Below, in pieces: positions 10,954 to 21,200 of a DNA stretch of 26,193 nucleotides. The notes beneath the pieces were generated by a model. It had not been told where the DNA came from and did not search any database. It saw only the letters and a program-made list of their open reading frames with translations. The DNA is from Polysphondylium violaceum (taxonomy: Eukaryota > Evosea > Eumycetozoa > Dictyosteliales > Dictyosteliaceae), in NCBI GenBank assembly GCA_000277445.1, contig AJWJ01000326.1, positions 1 through 26,193 on the forward strand. Direction: 5' to 3'. Made by a program: the position numbers and the translations under genes. Each line of letters starts with the position of its first letter. Positions within the stretch are counted from its first letter, which is position 1.

Positions 10954-11358
10954 ATGATCAACAAAAAAGATAAAGTTTATAAAGATTTTCTTGAAAATCA
11001 ATTATTTTACGCAACATTTGTAGTTTCATTGGAAGGTGCAACCATTGCCTATAACAAATCACCTCAAATTGGAGAAACAGAAATAATAGTAAAAGGGTTT
11101 AAAAATGTTAAAAAATGGACATCTTTTCAATTAATTGGAGAACAATACAATATAAATATAAGAGAAAATAATAGAGTCTACGGACAAAATGAAAAAAGAG
11201 GCTGCATTATAGTTAAAACAAACAAAGCATTTATTATTGGAATTTATCCAAAAAGAATGGAGCTTTCTCCCAGAGTGTTATATATGGATAAATTTAGTAA
11301 ATTATATGAATCCGATGATTCAATTACAGGTTTAGAAAAAGAAAAATATGTTTATTAA
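10954..11358 (+). CDS. Divergent profilin-like protein, 134 aa, single exon
   Basis: Small single-exon gene with a profilin-like second half. The order SFQLIGEQYNI, RENNRVYGQ, GCIIVKTNKAFIIGIY and a C-terminal helix matches the profilin pattern (GFELAG-TRY, SVYGKK, GVITVKTSKA, VGVY). Profilins bind monomeric actin and proline-rich proteins and steer actin polymerisation. Identity to standard profilins looks low. The N-terminal helix starts MINKKDKVYKDFLENQL and lacks the near-universal Trp3 that helps form the poly-proline pocket, and the C-terminus runs about 14 residues past the usual end. It is therefore best read as a divergent paralogue (compare dictyostelid profilin III), perhaps with altered ligand binding. 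Start context is A-rich (caacaaaaATG), and AATAAA lies at 11397-11402. The gene is tail to tail with comitin. Confidence 0.72.
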   Translation: MINKKDKVYKDFLENQLFYATFVVSLEGATIAYNKSPQIGETEIIVKGFKNVKKWTSFQLIGEQYNINIRENNRVYGQNEKRGCIIVKTNKAFIIGIYPKRMELSPRVLYMDKFSKLYESDDSITGLEKEKYVY

Positions 11359-11565
11359 CTTTCTTTTATTATTATTATTAAAATCATTATTATTTAAATA
11401 AATCTAAAATATAATCTTATTTATAGATTTAGTAAAAAAAAAAAAAAGTCAAGATATATCTTTATAATTTTTTTTTTCTTTTTCATAATATTACTTGATA
11501 ATTATTCGAGTAATTTATTTTTATTATACATTTGTAAATATATATTTATATTACAGATTAAAAAC

Positions 11566-12150
11566 TTAATGTCTGTAACCGCCTGGAGCTTGTGGGTAAC
11601 CTGGAGCTTGTGGGTAACCTGGAGCTTGTGGATAACCTGGAGCTTGTGGGTAACCTGGGGCTTGTGGACCACCAAAGCCAACGCTGACATTAAAACCTGG
11701 GCCACCCATTGGGTAAGCTGGAGCAGATGGATGATGATGATGATGGGAGTTGGCAATTGGGTTCTTTTTGGAGGCTGGGGAAGTCCAAGTAATTTGTTTA
11801 AGTTCGTCTCTCAAGATTAATTGACCATTGTTTTTCAATTGAATGGTAAAGTTGTTACCGTGACCTTTTTGATAGGTGTTTGAATTCCATTGTGCTGTGT
11901 TGTGAGCGTCATAGAGAACAAAGTTACCGTCTCTTTGCATGGTCATACGATATGGACCCATACCTTTTTTATCGGTATTGGTGGCCCAGATGGCGTTGTG
12001 TGGTTGGAAATCGTGTTGGTGTCTACCGTGGTAAACGACAAAGTTACCATCTGGTTGCATAATAGCGCTGAAGGCACCATTCTTTGAGGAGATCTTGTTG
12101 TTACCACTGTTGGAGGAAAGGGAAACTTCGTTAAATAATTTATCAGCCAT
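11566..12150 (-). CDS. comA: Comitin: GNA-type mannose lectin with Pro/Gly-rich tail, 194 aa
   Basis: Comitin (p24) is a Golgi- and vesicle-associated protein that binds actin and mannose in Dictyostelium. The first 140 residues form a bulb-lectin (GNA-like) beta-prism: two copies of the mannose-site signature QxDxNxVxY are intact, QPDGNFVVY (32-40) and QRDGNFVLY (72-80), while a third (LKNNGQLILRD) is degenerate. Then come a His5 cluster, a Gly/Pro segment and five copies of a six-residue repeat (GYPQAP type) ending GGYRH. The tandem-repeat tail is typical of comitin; family length is about 185 aa. I chose the ATG at 12150 (MADKLFNEV) because the open frame upstream to 12198 is not lectin-like. 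No intron is needed. The promoter side carries a T10A7 block at 12317-12333. Confidence 0.9.
   Translation of the reverse strand: MADKLFNEVSLSSNSGNNKISSKNGAFSAIMQPDGNFVVYHGRHQHDFQPHNAIWATNTDKKGMGPYRMTMQRDGNFVLYDAHNTAQWNSNTYQKGHGNNFTIQLKNNGQLILRDELKQITWTSPASKKNPIANSHHHHHPSAPAYPMGGPGFNVSVGFGGPQAPGYPQAPGYPQAPGYPQAPGYPQAPGGYRH
11582..11671 (-). repeat. Five tandem 18-bp units in the comitin tail
   Basis: Five consecutive 18-bp units encode the repeated six-residue motif of the comitin C-terminus (Pro-Gln-Ala-Pro-Gly-Tyr in circular order). The units are almost identical at DNA level; the third differs by one base and the fifth, at the edge, is most changed. Near-identity points to recent expansion or homogenisation, so copy number may vary between strains. 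Confidence 0.85.
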
Positions 12151-12750
12151 CTTTATTATATATCTATGTATTAATGAAAAATAAAAAAAGAGACTCACAC
12201 TATTTAAATTGAATCAAACAGGCTTTGGAAAAAAAATCAATCTAAATAAAAATGAAAAAAAATGAAAAAAAAACATAAAAATCCAATGAATCAAAGAATG
12301 GACACCCGTTTCATACTTTTTTTTTTAAAAAAAGTGGGCCCCCCAGTGAGAAAGAGGGAGTAATCTTTGAGAATAAAGTGAGTCGCCCAAAAAAAAAGTT
12401 GTTTTTTTTTTTAGCTTTACGTCATCACTGATTTTTTTATCAAATCAGATTTTTTGACTTTTCCACTGCCTTTTAAAATGAGAGAACCGATGTGACACAC
12501 CTACCAATTTATAAATTGATTTTTTTTTGAAAGATATTTGTCAAAACACTCTTTTTTTTTATGATGTTTCATGGTTTTAATCCCAAATACTGGTTGATTG
12601 ATTCTATTATGCTGTTATTAAGTAATAAAATAAAAAACTAAAAAAAAAATATGATGATCTATAAATTTAAAACATATATCTCTTATTATTAAAAAACAAC
12701 AGATATCTTAAAAGATCAAACTTTACTTTTATAAATTTTAAAATAATAAT
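12151..12750. other. Intergenic: comitin promoter and pyruvate kinase 3' region
   Basis: A 600 bp spacer. It contains a T10A7 block (12317-12333) directly followed by a GC block GTGGGCCCCCC, further T and A runs, and a stretch at about 12470-12500 that is less AT-rich. Both flanking genes read leftwards, so the left part should hold the comitin promoter and the right edge the pyruvate kinase poly(A) site. No gene was recognised. Confidence 0.5.
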
Positions 12751-14457
12751 TTATTTTCTTGAAACTTCTTTTTCACCAACAGTGAGTACTCTGAGTGAAT
12801 TAGTTTTACCTGGAACACCTTCCATAATACCAGAAACAATGATTACTCTAGAACCAACTTTACATAAATTGTGCTTCAAGGCATAGTCTAAACAAGATTC
12901 GATCAATTTATCAGTACCAATTAAAGATTCTACTAAAAATGGAATGGCACCTCTGGTTGCCATCAAATGTTTGACGGTGGCTGGGTGGCAAGTGACGGCA
13001 ATGATTGGGATGGGTGGTCTGTATTTAGAGACGAGTCTGGTGGTGAGACCGGTTTCGGTGAGGGTGATAATGAGGTCAGCCTTTAAATCAATGGCAGAGG
13101 CGACAGAGTAAGAGGCAATAGTTTCAGTGATGGTGATTGGTTTGGCAGAGCTGAGTTTGAGGGCAGCAAAAAGAGAGTTGTAATCGGTGCTAGATTCAAC
13201 GAGTTCGGCTTCACGACAAATCTTGGTCATAATGTCGACGGCTTCAAATGGATAATCACCGCTGGCGGTTTCACCACTGAGCATGACACAATCGGTACCA
13301 TCGAGTACGGCGTTGGCAACATCGGTGGCTTCAGCTCTGGTGGGTCTTGGGGCTTTGATCATAGATTCCAACATTTGGGTGGCAGTGATAACTGGTTTAC
13401 CGGCGGCATTACATTTACTGACAATCATCTTTTGTGCAACAAAAATCTTTTCCATTTGAACTTCGACACCAAGATCACCTCTGGCAACCATGATACCATC
13501 GGAAACTTCTAAAATTTCATTAAAATTATCAACACCTTCAACGTTTTCAATCTTGGAGATGATTTGAATATCTTTACCGGCATCGCCTAAAATCTTTCTA
13601 ATTTCAACAACATCATCAGCTTTTCTAATAAAAGAGGCAGCAATAAAGTCGACTTTTTGTTCAAGACCAAATGTAATATCGGCAATATCTTTATCTGAAA
13701 CAGCTGGTAAGTTTACAATGGCACCTGGTAAATGAACATTTTTATTTTCTCCTAATCTAGAATTATTATTAACTCTACAAACTACATGTCTAATTATATA
13801 TTGTTGTTTTAAAGTATTAATATATAGGTTACATGTATGATGATGATGATGATTATGATGATGATGATGATGATGTATACTACTTACCCTTTATCTTTGT
13901 TAATTGCAGTGATTGATAATGAAATAACACCATCAGCAATTAAAATATATCCACCAATTTTAACTGAATCGAGTAAACCTTTATAATCGATAGAGATTCT
14001 GAATGAAGTACCTGGGAGAGAGGTGTTTGTATCGACTAAAATTTCTTGACCAACAAAAAGATCCACATAACCTTGACGATCTTCAATCTTACCAGTTCTA
14101 ATTTCTGGACCTTTAGTATCGAGCATGATGGCACAAATCTTTCCAGTTTTCTCCATAGCACTTCTTAAATTTCTAATAACTTGACCATGATACTAATAAT
14201 GTTGTTGTTGTTGTTTTTATATATTAGCATTTGATGTTATATATTTATATGATAGATTGCTATAACACAATAATACATACATCATGAGTACCATGAGAAA
14301 AGTTGAGTCTGCAAACATTCATACCAGTTTCAATTAATTTAATTAAAGCATCTTCACTCATAGTCTTTGGACCAATGGTACAAACGACCTTTGTTCTAAC
14401 AAAAGTTTGAGTTGGGGTATCTAATGATAAACGTAAATTACGTGATAATGTAGCCAT
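12751..14457 (-). CDS. pyk: Pyruvate kinase, 506 aa, three exons
   Basis: Final enzyme of glycolysis: transfers phosphate from phosphoenolpyruvate to ADP, giving pyruvate and ATP in the cytosol. Exons 14457-14281, 14192-13888 and 13789-12751 join in frame to 506 residues, the normal size for eukaryotic PK; introns are 88 and 98 nt. Visible signatures: VVCTIGP near residue 25; [12 protein letters not shown] (about 45-56); [12 protein letters not shown]; the catalytic-lysine region [10 protein letters not shown] followed by [27 protein letters not shown]; and the Asp/Glu-rich [18 protein letters not shown]. The C-terminal regulatory domain is present ([26 protein letters not shown]). The ATG at 14457 is the only good start. 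The second intron carries a GAT/ATG trinucleotide run (about 13838-13875). A T9A8 block stands upstream at 14709-14725. Confidence 0.97.
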
Positions 14458-14954
14458 GGTATGATGTTGTTGATATAATAATAATAATAAAGTAAAAAGG
14501 AAAAAAAAAATGTTGTTCAAGGAGGTGAAAAATTATTTTTTTTTGTATTTTGTAAAAAATAAAAAAATTAAAAATATTTTTGAAAAAAAATTGATGAATG
14601 GGAAAAAATGTAGAGCACAACGATAAAAGATATTAAACTAGTTTTTAGTTTTTATGAAAACCGAAAGTGGCTTTACTTGAATTATCTCAGATGACACCAA
14701 AAATAAAATTTTTTTTTAAAAAAAAGTGTAAAATCATTTGTTGCACCATCTGATTATTCATATTCACACCTTCCTTTTTTATAATAACACTGAAAAAAAA
14801 CAAAAAGTTGTTTAAAGAACCACCCCACCAGAGAAACCCGAAATGGAAATGGAAAGAGAAAATTACTACTCAGAGATGCATATGAAACTTAGTTTTATTT
14901 AATTTTAAATTATATAATTTATTTATTTCTTTATTTATTTATCTATTTATTTAT
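14458..14954. other. Intergenic: pyruvate kinase promoter and eIF2B-epsilon 3' region
   Basis: A 497 bp spacer with long A and T runs, a T9A8 block ending in GTG (14709-14728), and a TTTA/ATTT run (about 14920-14957). Read on the minus strand, that run supplies several overlapping AATAAA-type poly(A) signals directly after the eIF2B-epsilon stop. No gene was recognised. Confidence 0.5.
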
Positions 14955-17404
14955 TTAATCATCTTCATCTTCATCATCATCGTCTTCATCTTCACTTTCT
15001 TCTTCGGCTTCTTTTAACCAATTAATAAATTGTCTACATTTGTTCAAATAGAAATGATTTTCTTCATCTTCATCATTTTCAGTTTCATCGGCCCATTCAA
15101 AAATAGCTTCTTCACTAATGACGTCATTTTCATAGAGAGAGTGTAAAATACTTTGGAATGCTGCTTTATATTCTTCGTTTTCATCACAAAATTCAACAAT
15201 ATTAAATATAAAATCTAATTGAATCTCTTCACTAGAGAATTTGGATAAAATCTTTGCATATTTACTGATATTCTATAGAGTTTTAAATATAAATGTGATT
15301 AGTATATATCTATAGGGGTAGATCTATAGTAGATCAAAAAGAATAAATATGTATAAATCTAAATATTTACTTTTTGAATAGTTGAGGTCATTTCTTTTAA
15401 TGTAATACTCTTTATATTTGGAACTTCGAGGAGGACAGGTAAAATGGCAGTGAGACAATCAAGACTACCTCTATCATAGGCAAATTTCAAACCATTGATT
15501 TCTAATTGAATGTTTTCCAATAAAAGTTTTTCATTGATACCTCTTTTGACAGTTTCTTTGACTTCTGCAATGAATTTAGCATAGTCTGTCTCGACATCAC
15601 CAACCTCGTCATAATCTTCAACTTCACTGCAAACAGAGTCAGAGTCTGATTCTGATTCAATCTCTTGACTGACTTCTGATCTTGGTACCAATTCAAGTTG
15701 ATCGACAGTGATCCATTGTTTGCCAACACCGTCTTTGCCCAAATGGATGGCGACACCAGAGGCATCCTCGTCTTCGTCTTCATTGTCAGAGTCGTCGTTT
15801 TCATATAGAGATATCTTTGTGAATTCCTCGACGTTGTAGTCGTGGCCAATGACAGCGTTAAAGGAAATGATGCAGCCCTTGCCAATGGTGGAGTTTTCGA
15901 GGGCACGTGCACCGCAACACATGACGGCACTGGTGATGGTGACGTTGTCTTGGATGACACAGTTGTCCCAGATATAGGATCCGACAATCTTGACGTTCTT
16001 GCCAATGACACAGTTTCTGCCAATGATAGAGTGCGAGATATGCGACGACTCGCCAATTTGGCTGCCAAAGCCGATCACTGTCTCTTCGCCGACAAAACAG
16101 TCGCCCAACAATTTAACGCCACGCTCCTTGTAGATCATTTGTCGGGAGAGGGAGTAACTGGTGTTGCACATAAAGTTGTTGTCGGGCACCATGGGAAAGG
16201 TCCAACGATGGATAATGTCCTTGCTGACGCTGTGGTAGGTGGGCAAGTCCTTGACACGGGCAGCGTATTCGTTCTGGAGTACATAGGTACTGAGTTTATA
16301 GTCTAGCAACTCGCTCGACAATATGTCGTGAATGAAATCCTTTCGAATGTCTGTGAAATCAAAGTTGTCGTTAAACAATGCCAACACCTCGGGCGAACAA
16401 ATGTCGATGTGACAATCAATCAAATCATATCTCAACTGAACGGATGGATGTTTTTTAAATGTAGATATAGGTAAGTGTACTTTTTTCTTTTCCAAAGAGT
16501 TTTGGAAACTAATCAATTGCAATGTTTCACTGTCAACTCCAACCACAGAGTCATCTTGTTTGGATCTAGTTCTGTGACTTGGTGATGCTTGTTTAAATAC
16601 CATTGTCATAATATTATCTTTATCTTGTTCACGTCTAGTTCTATTATAATGATCAGATTGATGATGTTGTTAATATTCCAAGTACTAATGGTGCAATGAA
16701 ATAGCACTACTTACTTGTGGATAGCCAAGGCTTTGGTTAAGTTCATGTTCGATACAACATCACCACTAATTAATACGAAATCATTTTGAATAACATGTGA
16801 ATTATAAATAGCTCTGAGTGCATCACCTGTAGTTATACAATCTTTACCAACCATTGTTTTCACTGAAAGACCTGGTAAATTTGACCATCTTGAATTTCTA
16901 TTGATTAAAAAAAAGATTAATATATGTAATCATCTAACAACCATTGTATTCCTGTATTTGTATTTGTATTTACTTTATATATTCTTTAATTTGTTCAGAG
17001 TGTGCACAACAAAACACAAATATCTCTGCAATACCTGACGATGCTAAAAACTCTAATGTATAATCTAATAATGGAATATTAACAAGTGGTAATAAGGTCT
17101 AGAATATGAAATTATTGTTGCAAGTTAGATATAAAGTCTTTTCTTGTTGTATTGTGTTTTATCTATTGTTTGTTGTTGATAATAATGATGATATATCTTT
17201 ACAAAAACAACAACAACAACACAAAACAAACACAATCATTACTATCTATATATGTACTCTTGGTTTCTCTAATGTAATTGGAGAGAATTGTCTATCAAAA
17301 CTATCACCCAAAACTACAGCTTGCAATTTATCATCACTTTTGATATCCAAAGTAGTGGATGAACTAGATCCACCTGCACCAGATTTCTTTTTTTCAACTG
17401 CCAT
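14955..17404 (-). CDS. eif2b5: Translation initiation factor eIF2B subunit epsilon, 680 aa, five exons
   Basis: Catalytic subunit of the guanine-nucleotide exchange factor that recharges eIF2 with GTP; it is the target of stress control through eIF2-alpha phosphorylation. Exons 17404-17258, 17098-16974, 16897-16715, 16640-15371 and 15272-14955 join in frame to 680 residues; introns are 159, 76, 74 and 98 nt. The N-terminal nucleotidyltransferase-like domain has [27 protein letters not shown] and [20 protein letters not shown]. It is followed by [12 protein letters not shown], then NF in [12 protein letters not shown] (about 244-245) where the catalytically important Asn-Phe of yeast eIF2B-epsilon appears to fall. 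Left-handed beta-helix hexapeptides follow ([39 protein letters not shown]), then an acidic linker. The last exon carries the W2/HEAT domain ([21 protein letters not shown]), ending in an Asp/Glu tail. The subunit is essentially whole. Confidence 0.96.
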
Positions 17405-17668
17405 ATTTATCTTGTTGTGTCGTAGTATTAAACAGACAATATAAAATCAGTGAATGTGTTTACTTGATATGAATAATGATCAAAACGAGTGTTGAAAAAA
17501 TGTTTAAAAAAAAAAAAAGAAAAAAAAAAAAGTAGGGAAAATTTGAAGGAAGGCATTGGATTAGATTTTGGAAACTAAATATGTTTATTTATTTATGTGT
17601 ATGGATTGAGATGTGTCTACCACTAGACTTTTGAAATAAAAAATGGTTTGTTAGGAATAATTACTTCA

Positions 17669-17808
17669 TTTGATTAACATGGGCAAACCTTGAGCAATTA
17701 GAACCTAAATGGAAATCTTATTTTTACCAATTGAAAAAAATAATTATTGGTAAAATAGGAGTTCCATCTTGTGCTAATTACTGCAGGTCGATACACATGT
17801 TAATCAAA
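17669..17808. repeat. 140-bp imperfect inverted repeat (long hairpin) with perfect 13-bp ends
   Basis: TTTGATTAACATG at 17669-17681 is matched exactly by its reverse complement at 17796-17808. Inside, AATTAG (17696-17701) pairs with CTAATT (17774-17779). The segment 17709-17731 pairs with 17746-17767 over about 22 bp, with one mismatch, one bulged T and one G-U, around an A-rich loop of 14 nt. The whole element can therefore fold into one long stem with internal loops. It could be a non-coding RNA precursor, a small fold-back DNA element, or a promoter cruciform. No target-site duplication is visible at the ends. Confidence 0.7.
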
Positions 17809-17877
17809 GGTATAATCTTGGGAGTTTATCCACTTGTAATTGATGCGTATTCGATTATTTATATATCATTGTATATC

Positions 17878-17906
17878 AGCTATAAAACCATATCTCTTTT
17901 ATAGCT
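17878..17906. promoter_or_regulatory. Perfect 10-bp inverted repeat of opposed TATA boxes
   Basis: AGCTATAAAA (17878-17887) and TTTTATAGCT (17897-17906) are exact reverse complements separated by nine bases. Each arm contains TATAAAA, one on each strand, facing each other across the spacer. The site lies 69 bp to the right of the 140-bp fold-back, between the starts of eIF2B-epsilon and ELP1. It could be a bidirectional core promoter or a short RNA hairpin; distances to the start codons (about 330 bp to ELP1 and 490 bp to eIF2B-epsilon) are long for either gene unless leaders are long. Confidence 0.5.
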
Positions 17907-18235
17907 TTGGAAAAAATATGAATTTAATTTGAAAATGTTGGCATTTCAAATTATCAAAAATAGACTCTTTGTTTTGTGTTGTTAGTCGTGTTTATTCCAA
18001 TACAATATTCATAATGAGTCCAAGAATAAAACTTTTTAGCCCCACATTAATTCTGAAAAAATTCGCCGGGATAACAAAAAAAAAAAATTAGAAAAAAATA
18101 AAAAATTGAAAAAAAAACGAATAAATATTTCGAATTTAGATCATACCTATTTGTATACATAGATACAACAACATACATACTACCTTTTGTTCTCATTCTT
18201 TCTAGTGTGTGTATGGGTTATTTGAAAAGAAGAAA

Positions 18236-21200
18236 ATGAGAAATATTACAAGATTAACAGAATTTAGTGACCAAATCAACGATGATATCACCTTTAGTTT
18301 ATTCACTATAGATAATGACAATAATATCATTTATTTCATTACATCTGAAAATAGATTTATCGTCTACAATCCATCAACTAAAAAGGTAGGTGTTTGCTCA
18401 TACATAGTGTTGGTTATTACTATTTCTATGACTATGATGATTTAATCATTAATACACGACACTAACCATTTATTTATTTGCCATGTGACACATTAGATTA
18501 CATTGAAGATTGAATTAAATCAACAAGATATATTAAGTGAAAATGCAACAGTGATTGCAATTCAATATATTCCAGATTTAGAGGCTGTTTGTATGGCTTC
18601 CAATAAAGGTGATATCCTCATGTATACCGTGACAAACAATCAAGTATGTATAAATGAATGATGATCAATCAGGAATCACAGATAGATCCAAAGAATATTA
18701 ATCAATCAATAATTAATAATTATAGCTTGAATGTGTTGGTATTGTTGGATCAGGTATTAAATGTATGAGTTGGAGTCCAGATTACGAATTATTTATATTA
18801 GCAACAGAGAGTGATACATTGGTACAGATGACCAAGGATTGGGAGATTGTCAACGAAGTGTCAATCTCGACCAATTTACCAAGCAGTAATTTCATTCCAG
18901 CTGCCTTTGGAAACAAGACATTTGGTACAACATCCAATAACAATGCAAGCATCATGAATAACAATTTAAATGCAAACAATGCCACCATCGATCCCAACTC
19001 TCTTGACAAGACACCCATCATCAGTTGGAGAGGTGACGGCCAATTCTTTGTCGTCAGTAGTTTTGACGAGCAAAGCGAAAAGATTCAACTCCGTGTATGG
19101 GAGAGATCATTGCAATTGCACTCTGTAAGCGAGAGTCAAGTCACAGGTCTCGAGAACCAGATCTCGTGGAGACCCAGTGGATCTTTGATTGCTGTTGGAC
19201 ACAGATTGGAAAAGACCAGACATGATATAGCATTCTTTGAGAGAAATGGTTTAAAACACGGAGAGTTTACACTCCGTGAAAAGTGCAAGATAGAGTCGAT
19301 GCAATGGTCACCCGACTCTGAGATACTCGCCCTTCAATTGGTGTTGGAGGACAGCGGCAAGTCTGTCATTCAGTTGTGGCATCGTAGCAATTACTATTGG
19401 TTCCTCAAACAAGAGCTCCAATACGACAGCGAGGTGTGTCACATGCAATGGGATGTGTCTGCCCCCGTGTTGCGTGTGTTGACCAGACAGGGTCGTTACC
19501 ACGAGTATCGTGTCTGCTGGGACTATGACGTGTCGTTGGGCAACTCTGAAACCAATCCATCCATCACCGTGATGGTCGACGGCAGCACACTCAAGATGAC
19601 ACCATTCAAGCGTTTGGTTGTTCCTCCACCCATGTCGGCCTACCAGATTCAATTAAAGGCCAATTGCGCAAGCTTTGCATTCAATCGTGCAACCTATCAA
19701 TTGGTTGTGCTCTCAACCGACAACACATTTGCCATCTACACACCCGCCACACTTCCACCCGTCCCCACCACTCCCAACCCTTCACCCGTCTTGCCCAACT
19801 ATGCCGTCGCCCCAACACTCACTGCCAGTGCCTTGGTCGACAGCAAACACATCAAACTCTCTAATCTTCGTCACTTGGTGTGGATCAACGACAACACTGT
19901 CATTGCCATCGAATCTGTCCCCAACCAACAAGACTCTATCGTCGAGATATCATTCACTGTCGTCAACGACCAAGTCGAGATTAAAAACATTCAAAAGACA
20001 CCAACCTCTAGCAAGATTCTTCGTCTTGTCCACCACTTGGAATCCCAAGAACAGGCACTTGTTGAAACTGTCGACGGCTATATCTACATCTACACCTCAC
20101 ACATCCACTCATACACACCCTTTATCGTCTATAGCCAAGAGGCCGTCTTTAAATTCCCCACCCCATGCTACTGGATCGCCTCGTGCACCATTGGCGGGGA
20201 AGACTCTATTGTCGGCTTGAACGATCGTAACAAGCTCTATATCAACTCTAGCCTCGTTTGTCAAGACTGCAACAGCTTTGCCCTCCACAACAAGTTCCTT
20301 TTATTCACCACCATCTCTCACGTACTCAGATCCGTCTCATTGGCCGCCCCCGCCCCCACCACTCCTCTTGTCTACACTCCACCACCTCAAATCCATTACA
20401 CCAAAAACTACCAACCACCCGCTGGCGCCAACGCACAGACTGTCTATGACGACTCGATCAGAGAGGTCGAAAGAGGCTCAAGAATTGTTGCAGTTGTTCC
20501 CCATGACACTCGTCTTGTCTTGCAAATGCCCAGAGGCAATTTAGAGGCCATCTCCCCCAGATCGCTCACCCTCTCAACCATTAGAGAAATGTTAAACAAC
20601 CATCAATACATCAAAGCATTTATGTTGATGAGAAGAAATAGAATCGATTTGAATTTAATCTATGACCACAATCCATCAGATTTCCTCAAGCACATTGAAG
20701 AGTTTGTCGACCAAGTGTCCCAAATCGATTATTTGAATCAATTTATCTCCTCTCTTAGAGATGAAGACACAACCAAAAGCTTATTCATTGATTTGGAAAC
20801 TAAACATCTATTGCCACCAGCTCCTCCCGTTAGCAATAACAATGGCAAAAACAACAACAACAACAACAATCTAGTTAAGGGTAAAGTTAATTTAATCTGT
20901 GATAGATTAAGATCAGTGTTTGTTGCCAAGGATTCCATTAGATACAATTTACCAATCTTGACCACTTATGTCAAGAAAGATCCCGCTGAATTAGACCAAG
21001 TCCTCCGTTTGGTTCAATCATTACGTGGCCAAGAAATCAATGACCAAGGTGAAACCATTATCAATCGTTTGGCAGAGGAATCGTTAGACTATGTAGTGTT
21101 TTTAGTCGACGTAAACAAACTCTATGACGTTGCACTTGGTACCTATGATTTTGAACTCGTCATTATGGTTGCTCAAAAGTCCCAAAAAGATCCAAAAGAA

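Larger units (their letters stand above)
17405..18235. other. 831 bp divergent region between eIF2B-epsilon and ELP1
   Basis: Shared upstream DNA of two oppositely directed translation-related genes. Beyond poly(A)/poly(T) near both starts, the middle (about 17640-17910) is less AT-rich and contains a 140-bp fold-back sequence and a perfect 10-bp inverted repeat, listed separately. No protein frame or tRNA was recognised in it. Confidence 0.6.

Noticed and set aside
11569-12087. Several plus-strand open frames across comitin
   Set aside because: They are antisense shadows of the comitin repeats and lectin domain, Trp-rich only because of the repeat, with no start context or known family.
13838-13875. 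GAT/ATG trinucleotide run near pyruvate kinase as a functional repeat
   Set aside because: It lies inside an intron; such runs are common in dictyostelid non-coding DNA and carry no specific signal here.
15502-16306. Long alternative frames on both strands inside eIF2B-epsilon
   Set aside because: They overlap the hexapeptide and W2-linker coding region and are composition shadows of its higher GC content.
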